Assembly (NCBI GenBank): GCA_001695595.3
Contig: MBPM02000001.1
Coordinates: forward strand, 558,001 to 622,000
DNA length: 64,000 nt
Direction: 5' to 3'
Source of the DNA: Plasmopara viticola
Lineage: Eukaryota; Oomycota; Peronosporomycetes; Peronosporales; Peronosporaceae
Shown piece by piece: positions 50,701 to 60,500 of this stretch. Both the position numbers and the translations under genes were made by a program. Position 1 is the first letter of the stretch. Each line of letters begins with the position of its first letter. Below the pieces are notes generated by a model. That model ran no database searches and was not told the origin of the DNA. It was given only the letters and a program-made list of their open reading frames with translations.

Positions 50701-51436
50701 GTCTCCAGGCATAAGAGGCCACGGTGCATTAGTGGTGATCCTACACGACTGCCGGCAGACCAAGAAACAATAAAGCGACAAAGCGACGCGTCAAAGGCCG
50801 TCACCATGCAGCTGGACCAACTTCCAGCAATACCCGTGATATCATCCAGCGGTAGACCAACTGCTTTCATCGGTAATTGTTCGATCAGGTCTGGACGCTT
50901 GCCATCCGCACAAATGTCATCTTCCACATCCAAATAGCACCACAATGGTAGAAAGGTGCGCGTAAAGCATGCGTACGAACCACCACTATTTGTCACTTCC
51001 GGGTACGAGGAATTTATACCTGGATGGCCCAGTCCATCACGTGGGATCTGCCTTTCCAACCAATTTGCTAATGCAGTTCCAGATAAGGTGCCAGACGTCG
51101 CCGGTTTTGTTCGTTCAGTCAATGTGTGTGCTCGTTTGGGTGCTCGAAGTGGTAGCTTGTCCAAATTATTGTTGCCCTTATGAAACGCGTACTGGGGTGG
51201 CTGCTCATGGGATGGCAAGATTGTCGTTGGATACTTGTTTCCTCCAGTTCCAAAATACGATCCAAAACCGGATTGTGATAAGCTATTATCGTCCTGGTCG
51301 TACTTTTCTAGCGCTTGGAGAACCAAGTCTAAAGACGCCGCATTTGCAGTCTACGGCACAGTCAGTGATTCAATCCTTCACATAAGACACAGTAGCTAGC
51401 AGAATTTCTCACCTTTTTTGACTTGGGCCTGCTCAT
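38718..51436 (-). CDS. Axonemal inner-arm dynein heavy chain (DNAH3/7/12-like)
   Basis: Two exons: a 24-nt first exon at 51436-51413 coding MSRPKSKK, a 62-nt intron, and one continuous exon 51350-38718, for 4218 residues in all. The long frame alone has no ATG near its start and begins at TTG, which is why the small exon is needed. The tail and linker fill about the first 1490 residues. The AAA ring carries P-loops GPAGTGKT (AAA1, about 1526), GATGGGKS (AAA2, about 1811), GGTGTGKT (AAA3, about 2165) and GVGGSGRQ (AAA4, about 2512). Coiled-coil stalk and microtubule-binding domain lie at about 2740-3050. The CVVFNCSDGLDY and [21 protein letters not shown] stretches and the C-terminal YWIKAGVACFC resemble single-headed inner-arm chains. 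It drives flagellar beating, so the organism should have a motile stage. Confidence 0.93.
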
Positions 51437-51627
51437 GATCGTGACACGTGATCCAATTTGTTGGCGTCCCTCTAAAGTACTTAATTTACTGTCGTTTCGC
51501 GACTATTCGAGCGCACGTTAATGACTAGCAACGACACCAAAATACTAGTACGCGCACACCTCAACATTGAAAATGTATATACACAATGACTATCGAGGAT
51601 GGTGAATGAAGCTCTAGCGACGATGAA

Positions 51628-54315
51628 TTACGTTGCATCAGACGACAAATCATTCGAGTCACCCTTTGGTGCTTCGCTTACTTCACTCAGCAATTGCCTC
51701 AATTGATGCTCTAGACCCTTTTGTCTAAAATTTTTTGCAAAGGATATTGCTTGCTCAATATACGTCTTCACGGCTGTTGGACCGCCCTTCATTGACCGAA
51801 GGCCACTAACAACAAACTCATTTTCCTGTAAACAATCAGCAAGTGTCTTAGAAACAAAGCAAAATGGCACACAAGCATTCCGTCGTCGCACCTGTTGTGT
51901 GGTCGAGCGCGCCTTAATCAGGCGAATGATCGTACCCCATGATTCCCAGTTCTCTGCTAAAATTCCGTAGACATGCCGAACAAAGCTGACGCCTTGATCA
52001 TCCTCCACAAGATCACCATCGTGCAGAGGAATACCTAGCATTTGCGCTGCTTCGGCCTTCACAGAGTAGTTCGATCCCACCGAGCTGTCGGTCATCACTG
52101 ATTCGCCACTATCGCTTCGACCTGGCGATGTTATTGTTGATGAAGTGCTAGAGACGGATGAAGTAGGTGAGCGCGAAGGCGACCCAGGCGAAGACTTAAA
52201 AGACGGAGAGCCATGCATTCGGTGAGAACGCTTTGACTGCTTCTTCTCGCGCTTGAGCTGCGATGAGCGCTTGCGCGTACGCTGGCGTTTGGAAGAATGA
52301 CCCCCTAATGTTGCTGCTTCATCAGCAGCTTCACCCTGGTACACATTGCTTACCTTCGAAGAACTCTTTTTGTACGGATTCCCTAGATTAAAGCACAATT
52401 GGCGTCGTCGTAGTCCAGACGGAGTGTCTTCGTCAGGCTCCGCTTCAGCCAAGGGATTTCGAAGCGCCTCTTTTTTCACCAGCCGCGACTCATAATCACT
52501 CATCACGTCTATTGGCTGACAATGCTTTTCATCTTCCTCAACAGCACGCCAACTCGGCATTAACTTGAGAGGCACAGCGTCGTCTTGAAGTGTCGTTGCA
52601 CGAGGAAGCGCTACTTGAAACTGAAGGTTCGAACGCTTATCAAAGAACAAAGCCTTGCCTTTCCGGTGCGCAGCACGCAGTTCTTGAAGTGACATATTCG
52701 CAACGGCATCTAACGTTGCGTCCATTGAGTTCGCTCCGGTCGTGTCTTTGTTTTCATTAGGTGGTGCAGACGGTGAGGACTCGGGGACACCGCTGCTTCG
52801 CACTGCATTTGACGTATCGTTTCGACTAGTTCGAGCAAACAATTTGTTGTTGTTGTCGCTCTCTGCAATGGCTTGCTCGCGTAAACGGTTCAAATAACTT
52901 GAGATCTGGTAGCTCCGTCCCGAGTCTTGGACCTCTGGGACCATGTCGTGCAAATTATACTTACGTAACGCCTTCTTCAAAGGTGCATAGTAGTAAAGCG
53001 GACAGCTACTCAAATACGCTGAAAAGGATTCACGCCACGATGACGGCATGGCCTTGGCTTGAAACATCCATGTGCCCGTCGCCGAGTTGATATTTTGACC
53101 ACTCGCCTGGTACACTCGCGCGACCTCTACAAGCAGGGAGAAGAGCTTGGGAAAGTTATACGGCAATAGCACGAATATCGCGTTGGACGAGAATATACCA
53201 GGACCAGAACTGGGCGCACGTAGCATGCCAATCGGATCTCCTAGACGTCCATCTCCTTTGCTGCCTTGAACATACACTAACCAGCGCTGCCCACGACCCG
53301 GCGTAGGTTTAATCGACGTCTCCAGCACATAACTATCTGCCGGAAACTTAAGCGTATCGAGCAGCATATGATTCGTAGCCGCTTCAATCGCATTTTCGAC
53401 AGTGCGTGAGTAAACTAAGGTCGGGTGAGCTTCTCGCGTAGGCAACGCAATAGTGTTCCGATCGAGCCAAAAAGCTTCGGCCACTGGCCAGCTAAATTCC
53501 TTTCCGTTATGGATAGGTGTGATAATGTTTCTCGTCACGGGATACTCCACTTCTCCTTCCAAAGCTTCACACTTAAATTTAACGACCGCTCCAGCTTTGA
53601 GCCTTGAAATGATCTGATCGATGCTCTGTTCGACTGCAGGCTTGGACGTTGGCATGTAGAGCATCCCGCCCGTGGCTTCACTGAGTGCCATTAAGTCCAC
53701 TGGTACTCTAGGTTGTCCCTTGATACCGCTCATAGTGGCTGAGAGTTTCAGTGCGACTGTAAAAAGCCGTTGATCCCACCTATAAGGCTCTAACGTAAGT
53801 TCTGCTCCCACAGCATTTGACGGCGGGATAGTGAGTGTATCTTGAACAAGGCCGTCGGCGCTGGAGAGTTTCGTTGCGTCAGTAAGTAGCACGCAGACAG
53901 AGATATTCGTATTCCAGGGCGCACGGCCCAGTGCGTAGCTGTCCCAATTAAATTGGAGACGAATCTGGTTCATGAGCTCGAAAGCCTGTTTTAGCGCGCC
54001 GCCCACGTCACTCAGATCCGTGGCGCGCAAGTTTTTGAGCTCACGTAGAAAAGCTTCCTTGTTAGTAGACTGATCCCAGCCCACGCGCACGCGGCCAGTA
54101 TAGGGCGTCGACTCTGCGCTTTTGGTTTCGCCTTTGAGACACCTGTCGTGCCCACACGAGAGCAGCATGAAGTGGTGTTGATAGCGTCGGCTTGGGTCCC
54201 TTACACGCTTTACAAAGCGCTCTACTGCTGACTTGGCGTAATCTAACAAAGTCATGCCACAGCTCGTGCTCTGGTTCATGGACGCGCTCGTGTCGAGCAC
54301 GAACGTTACCAGCAT
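51628..54315 (-). CDS. INTS6: Integrator complex subunit 6-like von Willebrand A protein
   Basis: Intronless, 895 residues from ATG at 54315. The N-terminus is a von Willebrand A domain with the metal site DTSAS at residues 8-12, then the family stretches LLDYAKSAVERFVK, ELKNL, LGRAPW, and the very typical EPYRWDQRLF near 185-195. These match metazoan INTS6, a subunit of the Integrator complex that binds RNA polymerase II in the nucleus, cleaves nascent RNA and recruits a phosphatase. The middle keeps beta-barrel segments such as EFSWPVAEAFWLDRN. The C-terminal third has basic runs (RKRSSQLKREKK) and a Ser/Pro-rich tract at about 700-760, then a helical end unlike the animal C-terminus. It is upstream of the dynein gene on the same strand, 191 bp away, and divergent from NDUFA6. 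Confidence 0.85.
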   Translation of the reverse strand: MLVTFVLDTSASMNQSTSCGMTLLDYAKSAVERFVKRVRDPSRRYQHHFMLLSCGHDRCLKGETKSAESTPYTGRVRVGWDQSTNKEAFLRELKNLRATDLSDVGGALKQAFELMNQIRLQFNWDSYALGRAPWNTNISVCVLLTDATKLSSADGLVQDTLTIPPSNAVGAELTLEPYRWDQRLFTVALKLSATMSGIKGQPRVPVDLMALSEATGGMLYMPTSKPAVEQSIDQIISRLKAGAVVKFKCEALEGEVEYPVTRNIITPIHNGKEFSWPVAEAFWLDRNTIALPTREAHPTLVYSRTVENAIEAATNHMLLDTLKFPADSYVLETSIKPTPGRGQRWLVYVQGSKGDGRLGDPIGMLRAPSSGPGIFSSNAIFVLLPYNFPKLFSLLVEVARVYQASGQNINSATGTWMFQAKAMPSSWRESFSAYLSSCPLYYYAPLKKALRKYNLHDMVPEVQDSGRSYQISSYLNRLREQAIAESDNNNKLFARTSRNDTSNAVRSSGVPESSPSAPPNENKDTTGANSMDATLDAVANMSLQELRAAHRKGKALFFDKRSNLQFQVALPRATTLQDDAVPLKLMPSWRAVEEDEKHCQPIDVMSDYESRLVKKEALRNPLAEAEPDEDTPSGLRRRQLCFNLGNPYKKSSSKVSNVYQGEAADEAATLGGHSSKRQRTRKRSSQLKREKKQSKRSHRMHGSPSFKSSPGSPSRSPTSSVSSTSSTITSPGRSDSGESVMTDSSVGSNYSVKAEAAQMLGIPLHDGDLVEDDQGVSFVRHVYGILAENWESWGTIIRLIKARSTTQQVRRRNACVPFCFVSKTLADCLQENEFVVSGLRSMKGGPTAVKTYIEQAISFAKNFRQKGLEHQLRQLLSEVSEAPKGDSNDLSSDAT

Positions 54316-54370
54316 CTTGTTTTTCGACGAAATATTACGTTATCATCGTGGTTTTTGTTGTGAATATTCG

Positions 54371-54385
54371 ATTTTGGGAATGATA
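54371..54385 (-). promoter_or_regulatory. Initiator-like motif of INTS6
   Basis: On the minus strand this reads TATCATTCCCAAAAT, 55 bp before the INTS6 start. It resembles the oomycete initiator consensus (TCATTYY followed by an A/T-rich block). Confidence 0.35.
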
Positions 54386-54781
54386 TTAGACACCTTTTTA
54401 TCCTACCCCTACTAATATCATACAGTGGTTGTGAAAACTCCGCCTTGGGATGAGCCTTAGATATAAAAAGTGTACTTTATTTGAGTCCAACCTGCAGCTC
54501 CTTACACGTACCTTTGGCAGCATGCTCGTGTCGTGAGCCTAATTGCTTTTGTTTTTGGCTTTTATGACGTGACCACTAAGCTAAAAAGTCATACAGCACC
54601 GATGCACGACCCGACCAGAAGCACTTAATTATACCCTGGCAGCATATCTAGTTTCCACATTAAGTATCTTATTGCTAAATAGGCTCAAAGCATTAGTGCA
54701 TTTTCTTTTTTCGGCAAATCGACGTGCAGTAAAAATCTTTCCAACGTGTTAATAAATGCTAAGGAAATATTCGGGAATTTA

Positions 54782-54798
54782 TACATTCGCCATTATAT
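54782..54798 (+). promoter_or_regulatory. Initiator-like motif of NDUFA6
   Basis: TACATTCGCCATTATAT lies 16 bp before the start codon and resembles the oomycete initiator, with CATTYNCCATT. It would give a very short leader. Confidence 0.4.
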
Positions 54799-54813
54799 CA
54801 CCCTAAAACCCTT

Positions 54814-55200
54814 ATGGCTTTGCGTGTCGCTGCGGAGAAAGCGGCAGCGGCGTCTACGGCCAGCCCAGCCGTAACGCTATATCGCTACATTGCCAAGCAG
54901 GTGCCTCGAGTACTGACGCTGTACGACATTTCAATGGATCCAGCAGAGGCGCGAATGGCCCTCCAGGCATTGTTTCGCCAACATGCAGAAGTCAAAGACC
55001 CGCGTGTTGTGGACATGCTCATTACCAAGGCCAATATGGAGCTGGAGGAGACGCTAATGCAGTGGAAACAGAAAGCCCACTTGCTCACGCTGCTGGAGCA
55101 CGCTCAGACGTTGCGTCAACCTGCGCCGCTAGTAGACTCAGTGGACCAGGCACTCGAAAAGTTTTACGCTGGCGTGGACGATGATGAGGATGAGTTCTAG
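54814..55200 (+). CDS. NDUFA6: Complex I subunit NDUFA6 (B14), LYR-motif protein
   Basis: Intronless, 128 residues, close to the usual length. The LYR tripeptide is at 22-24. It is followed by the diagnostic NDUFA6 segment DPRVVDMLITKANMELEETL (about 62-81) and MQWKQKAHLL. The basic, Ala-rich N-terminus (RVAAEKAAAAS) fits a mitochondrial protein. The C-terminus is acidic (DDDEDEF). LYR proteins bind mitochondrial acyl carrier protein, and NDUFA6 is an accessory subunit of the matrix arm of NADH:ubiquinone oxidoreductase. An initiator-like motif lies 16 bp upstream. Confidence 0.92.
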   Translation: MALRVAAEKAAAASTASPAVTLYRYIAKQVPRVLTLYDISMDPAEARMALQALFRQHAEVKDPRVVDMLITKANMELEETLMQWKQKAHLLTLLEHAQTLRQPAPLVDSVDQALEKFYAGVDDDEDEF

Positions 55201-56388
55201 GTCAAAAATGAACATATATACAATATGGTAGATAGCACGGTGGCTTGGGCGGTTAATGCCGTACATACCGACCTGCATCTCACGTGTAGGAATTAAGTGC
55301 GCGAAATGTCTGCAATTTGTATACGTCAGTGGTGAACTTCTTTAACCCGTCCTAGTGTACTAATCAACTGTAAAGCACGGCTGCGTGCATTAGCCCTCAT
55401 TTAAGGGTTGATGCTTTCAGTCTTTGCCATAGAAACTTATAGATCCAGCCACACCCAAAAGATCCGCAGGCATGACCAAGAAACGGATGCGATAGACAAT
55501 TGTCTACTACTACTTCTTCAAAGTAGACGATGCCACCGATGTCACCATCTATAATAGGGTGTCGCTAGTAAATTGTTTCAGCAACTTAACATCGAATCAT
55601 ATATGATCACATACGGAGACAATGCGAAAGTCTTCGCCAAGCAAAGAAGTATTTAGAGTCATCCGAGTTGACCTAACTTGCCGCCATAAACAAAATTGCA
55701 GCCGATAGTTTATCCTCAACGTGTCGACAGTATCAATAAGATTCGAAAGATCATGAACGTTCTTCCCTTCCCTAGCTTTGCAAAAGACTAGAAATGTAAA
55801 AGGAAATTTTGGATGCTGTTGAACGCAATACCTGAACACGGGAATTTAGTATTGAAATATATCCAGACATTGCAACATGTAGATGAGTTTGAGAAATTTT
55901 GTAATCGCCGGCTCAGCACAACATTGCCGCAATCGACGCACCAGCGATGGCTAAATATCCATCAATAACGTTTTCTCATCAAAAATGCGAGCAAGTGCCT
56001 GGACGTAAGCGTGCCATTGAAAATCGCACACGAAACGCTTTCGATGTTCTCTCGAATCGTTCATTGACGTCAAGATATTGAATCAATAGACCTTCTTTTG
56101 ACATCTTAACAACGCAATCGTAAATTTTTATGCGAATATTAGCCTTTGACATGACTTGCAATTTGAACACCATCAAACTTCACCTTTACTGATAGCATGA
56201 AAGGCATGACTTCAGTCACAAACGACTGACAAATCTCTATACTTTGTTGTCAAATTTACGAAGCATGAGAAAGGCTGAAACACAAAAATCAAATAAGAAG
56301 TAGGGCTCTGTCTTCCAGTATCAAAGGCGTTTAGACGCAACAAGAGCAATCAAATCACCTTTCTTTATCGCTGGCTAGAAGCTTTGCG
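55201..56388. other. Intergenic, with coding-like minus-strand fragments
   Basis: No intact gene. Two minus-strand frames, 80 codons at 55597-55839 and 65 codons at 55979-56176, read like conserved protein rather than random sequence. Stops separate them and I found no splice route between them. They may be the remains of one lost gene. Confidence 0.4.
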
Positions 56389-57550
56389 ATGTCATTTTCA
56401 GCGCTCCGCCAACGACTAAATCGGACTAAATTCAAAAATGACGATGCACAACCTGTAGACAATTGCAACGACTCGTGTCCGCTTCTCGACGGAGACGAGA
56501 CGCTCCGTAACAATAACAAATCTACGCGTATTCGAGACGTGCGACGCATTGACAATGGTGCTCTCACTGCAAAGAAAAGCCTAGTGCAGCGCATACAGAG
56601 CCGCAAAAATCGACTAATTCAACGCATTCTCGTGGCGGGCCACCTAGCTGACCCACCCAAAGATCAGGCATTTACGCAGATCCGGACATGCAATCGCACG
56701 GAGATTGAGCAACTAACAACGATACGTGGTCGTTTCTACAACCACTCGCAGAGCGTTGTTGGTATGTATGAAATATGCCCTCTATAGCTATTAGAGGCAT
56801 TTATGCAGTAGTTATGGAATGTGTGGGATTCTAGATCTATCAAAAGCGACCTTTTGCGACTCGGCGCGTGTTTCAAACGATGATGAAATGGCAGTGAACA
56901 TTTGTGAAAGCTCCCTCGCCTTCCGAGTAGGTTCTGTCGCATGTTATGTATTTCATCGTCGCTACAAATTGTGTAATATTGCAATCCGTATAATTAGGAT
57001 CAGGCGGAAAAGTGCGTGCTGGCAAAGATTGATTGCCGCATCGCCGAGCTCAAACACATTAACTCTCTCATCGATAACCGAGCCAAGCTGGTGCTCGACG
57101 TCGAGTACGCAAAACGAACGGTGGGAAAATGCAATACTGGTTCAAGTGAATGCAGGCGCTAATGATATCAAGAATCGGCTGATGTGTAGTTAATATTGGA
57201 GAATCAAAAAGGAAATTCGAACCGCATTGCAGAGCGGAAGCAAGCGGTATGCCTGCTAAATTTGTTATCTTTTCATTCGGCAGACTAATCATCCTACCTT
57301 GTGCTGAAAAAAATTAGCTGCAAGCAGTCCAGCGTGACTGTGAGCAGGCGACACAGTTTATTAAAATGCAGCTCAAGTGCTTGCAATCCAGTCAAGAAGC
57401 TGGCAGACTAGTGCTGTTTCAAGAGGTGAGTTCTAGCACGAAGTGGAAATTTGAAAGCCTGATGACTTTTACGTGTAGTATGCGCTTTTGGCAGCGCAAT
57501 TTTTCGGAAATGGTGCCGAAATGCCTATCGCATATGCTGAGTCTCATTAA
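56389..57550 (+). CDS. BAR-domain protein, six exons
   Basis: Assembled by eye from exons 56389-56761, 56835-56926, 56998-57120, 57190-57246, 57318-57425 and 57479-57550. The five introns are 73, 71, 69, 71 and 53 nt, all GT-AG, and every junction keeps phase, ending in TAA with 274 residues. An alternative acceptor would start exon 3 six bases later. The protein has a basic N-terminal helix (KSLVQRIQSRKNRLIQRIL) and then an all-helical body: CVLAKIDCRIAELKHINSL, NRAKLVLDVEY, SNRIAERKQALQ and EQATQFIKMQLKCLQSS. The spacing and the R-x-K-L-V-x-D-x-x-Y signature match amphiphysin/Rvs-type BAR domains. These dimerise and bind curved membranes in endocytosis and trafficking. No SH3 domain follows. 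The donor of intron 3 (GTGGGA) is weak, so that edge is the least certain. Confidence 0.7.
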
Positions 57551-60500
57551 AGGAAGGATAGCAATCCGCAATTTTTTGCGAGAGAAAAGAGCCGCAGTAA
57601 ATTTCACGTGCCGAAGAATATGTCGTTAGTATTGGCATAATTCATACAAGTAATTACTGTGGATTTTTTCTTTTCAGAAATAGAGAGATAAAGCCTGGAA
57701 ACCAATTTCTATTTGCTCCGTGGAGTTAAGCATTCTGCGATGGATGAGGCGAGCTTCTCCTTTGTGCCGTCTCGTCTGTAGTATCGATAAACTTATCTAG
57801 TTAGTGTCTGAATCGTGGTGCAGGCTAAATTATAACTGCTCCTTTTTTGAGTCGACAGGCTCACTTTTGCGAGTAAATCTTATTGGTCCAGATACTCTGT
57901 AGTGCGACGTACTAGTAAGGACGCCGAGCCTTACTGATGTGGGTCGCCAAAAAGATTCATTTACGTGAAATTAAACGGAGTGTTTTTGCAGTCTGTATTT
58001 ACATTGTGGTGGAGTAACGATGTACCTTTAACATGTGTTTGCCTAGATGTATTAGGCATTAGTGGCGCAGTATTTCATTTCCGTAGTCACTAAACCTGAA
58101 AGTGAGTATTTAAGGATTCACTAAAAATGATCGGTTTTTTAAGGAACAACAAGGGCGGTAATATGTACCTTATTTTCGTATCCAGCGGACGCTGACTCTG
58201 AGGAACCGGGAGCATTCTTGCAGCAACCTATCCGTGACCTGCGATGCTTTAGAAAGAGTGACCAGCAATGCTTTTTCGAATCGCTCCTGATAGTATGGAT
58301 CTTAGCAGGAAGCTTACTGCTTCCTTCTCGGACACTAAACTTATAATTTCGCAGGACTTCACGCCCCAAATAGCAACGTAGACGTCGTTTGACCATTTTG
58401 TGCGCTCAAAAAAGCATTTTGTGTACGTCTGCGAAACAAAAGGGAAGACAACTTGTGCCGTTTCGTGGTCGCAAGTTTAAGTCATACCGTATCCAATTGT
58501 ATTGGATCTTCAACGACTGCCGGACAATAAAACATCCAGGACTGGTTTGCTCACCAAGGCACGACGCCGGTGCGTATCACGCCAGCCTATAATCTAGGTG
58601 GTCTTATCTCGTTCGGACTCGAAAGAAACGACGCAGCATCTTGCCGGCGTTCGATAAAAAGAGCGATACCAGCAATATTTGAGCAATGATTGACGATTTT
58701 GTCTCGAAAGCTGAGCCTGTAGTGGTAATCAATATGACGGAAAATCCTGTCGGCCCAGCGACGGGTTTGGTTAGTCTTAAATCGGTCTGACCGCACGAGG
58801 ACAAATATTATCTCCCAGACTTTGCACAGGCTCGTATTAAGACCACGAAATGTATCGTTTTTCTATTCCAGCCGAAAAAAATCGATTATTGCATTAGGTA
58901 ATTCATACGATCGGCTGTGCGATGGTACGGGTGCGTCACTCCCGCTAAGCCAAGAACAGTTCTCGCTCAGGTTATTTTCGCTATATCTTATAAAAAATAA
59001 TAATGCTTGATTTCCAATTTAGTTGCTGCCAACTATCTAGGGTCAGCCTAGCAAGGTTCGACTCAACGGCTGAAGCCTAATTTCGCACCAAAAAGTTGGT
59101 CATACATTTCTTATAGAATAATCCATACCAAATAACTCGTCGAATGGTAGAGTCAGTGTGTTCTACTGAATCACCAAATTTTACCCCGGTCGGCAAGAAA
59201 TTGTTTCCGGGGTCAATCGTGTGCGGATCAGCTACTGTTCTAGTTTGAGCTTGCTCTGTATATTATTGCCTGTAGTTTAAATGTGGATTCGTTTTAACCA
59301 AGTGTGCTGAGTATGATAAAGTCAGCATTGCCTCACCCACTGTGGGTTCAGGGATGACACAATTCTTGCATTACTACAGCCCTTAGCAAATCTCATTTTG
59401 GCCTTCACATGAATGTTGGAATTTTCCGGGCGACCTCGGTGGGTTTCTTTGTCCCCACTCGCATTTCACAGATAGCGGGTAATGAGGAAACGCGAGACAT
59501 TTGAAAAATTTATACAATACGCCCTGATTTCTTTTTGCGATTTATACTTTGTGGGGCTGCACGATCAAAGCTTTCCGGGTATTAAAAACTTGAACATTAC
59601 TAAGACATGGCCTCGTAGTCCACCTCCTATTTTTTAGTCACAGAACAATATAAACACTTTACGGGGCAGGCTAACTACCTGTCCCATCCAAAGCCATTTA
59701 AGTCACGCACCGGTATGCTTCTAAGCTGTTGTTTTGATTTCTACTGGTGCGATGTACAGTATTGATGCGGCCTAAGCTCCAAATTATTTAATACTGTGGA
59801 CGGCTGGACAACGTTTTTCGCTTGTTCAATTTTTGCACTTATGAAGAAGACGCTTGATACATTTTGTTCGGGGCCCTGAGCACTGCCCTATTCCGCCAAC
59901 TCGACAAAGGTCGACAAGGCAAAACTAAACAAAAAGTAGCCTGTAAAACCCTACTAAAACATATGATTGATTGCTCAACTTGGTTGACATTTGGTGTCTC
60001 CGACGCCTAGTTTTCCAGGAGACTACCAATTTGAATAGCAGCTCTCAAACTGGCTTCGTATTGTTCCGCTCCAAACTCTGTCGTACTGCGGTCCAAGGTG
60101 TCCACTGTGACGTCCGTGGACAAGCCTGTCGAGGCAACTACGTTGAAATTAGATTTCAGTTTGGCACGTGCTATCTGACAGCCCTGTTGAATTGCCCAAT
60201 CTAGAATCCACAGCTGCCTAACGCACAAGACTACACACAAAACTCATTCTGTATGCTGAAATATATTATTCAGGCTCCAAGGTGAAATCTTACAAACTCG
60301 ATTTTTGATTGGATGAGCGCCTATCTTTCTCAGTGTACTCCTTATTCAAGCAAAACGAATGCCACCGTCAACTCTTGCAGGTCGCCGTTTCAGCTGAAGA
60401 TTATATCAAAGAACGCTTTCTGTCACAGCCCATGTTAGGAGGAAATTTGGAGAACAAGTCCATTGTGTGTCCAAGCAAAAACATGCCTCCGACCTCCATG

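Larger units (their letters stand above)
54316..54813. promoter_or_regulatory. Divergent promoter region, INTS6 / NDUFA6
   Basis: A 498-bp AT-rich gap between opposing start codons. Initiator-like motifs occur close to each gene and are listed separately. Confidence 0.5.

Noticed and set aside
38993..51385. Many plus-strand frames of 60-138 codons opposite the dynein gene
   Set aside because: They are antisense shadows of the dynein exon with no features of their own.
59050..59080. GGTTCGACTC, resembling a tRNA T-loop
   Set aside because: The following bases do not complete a T-arm, and no acceptor or anticodon stem could be found.
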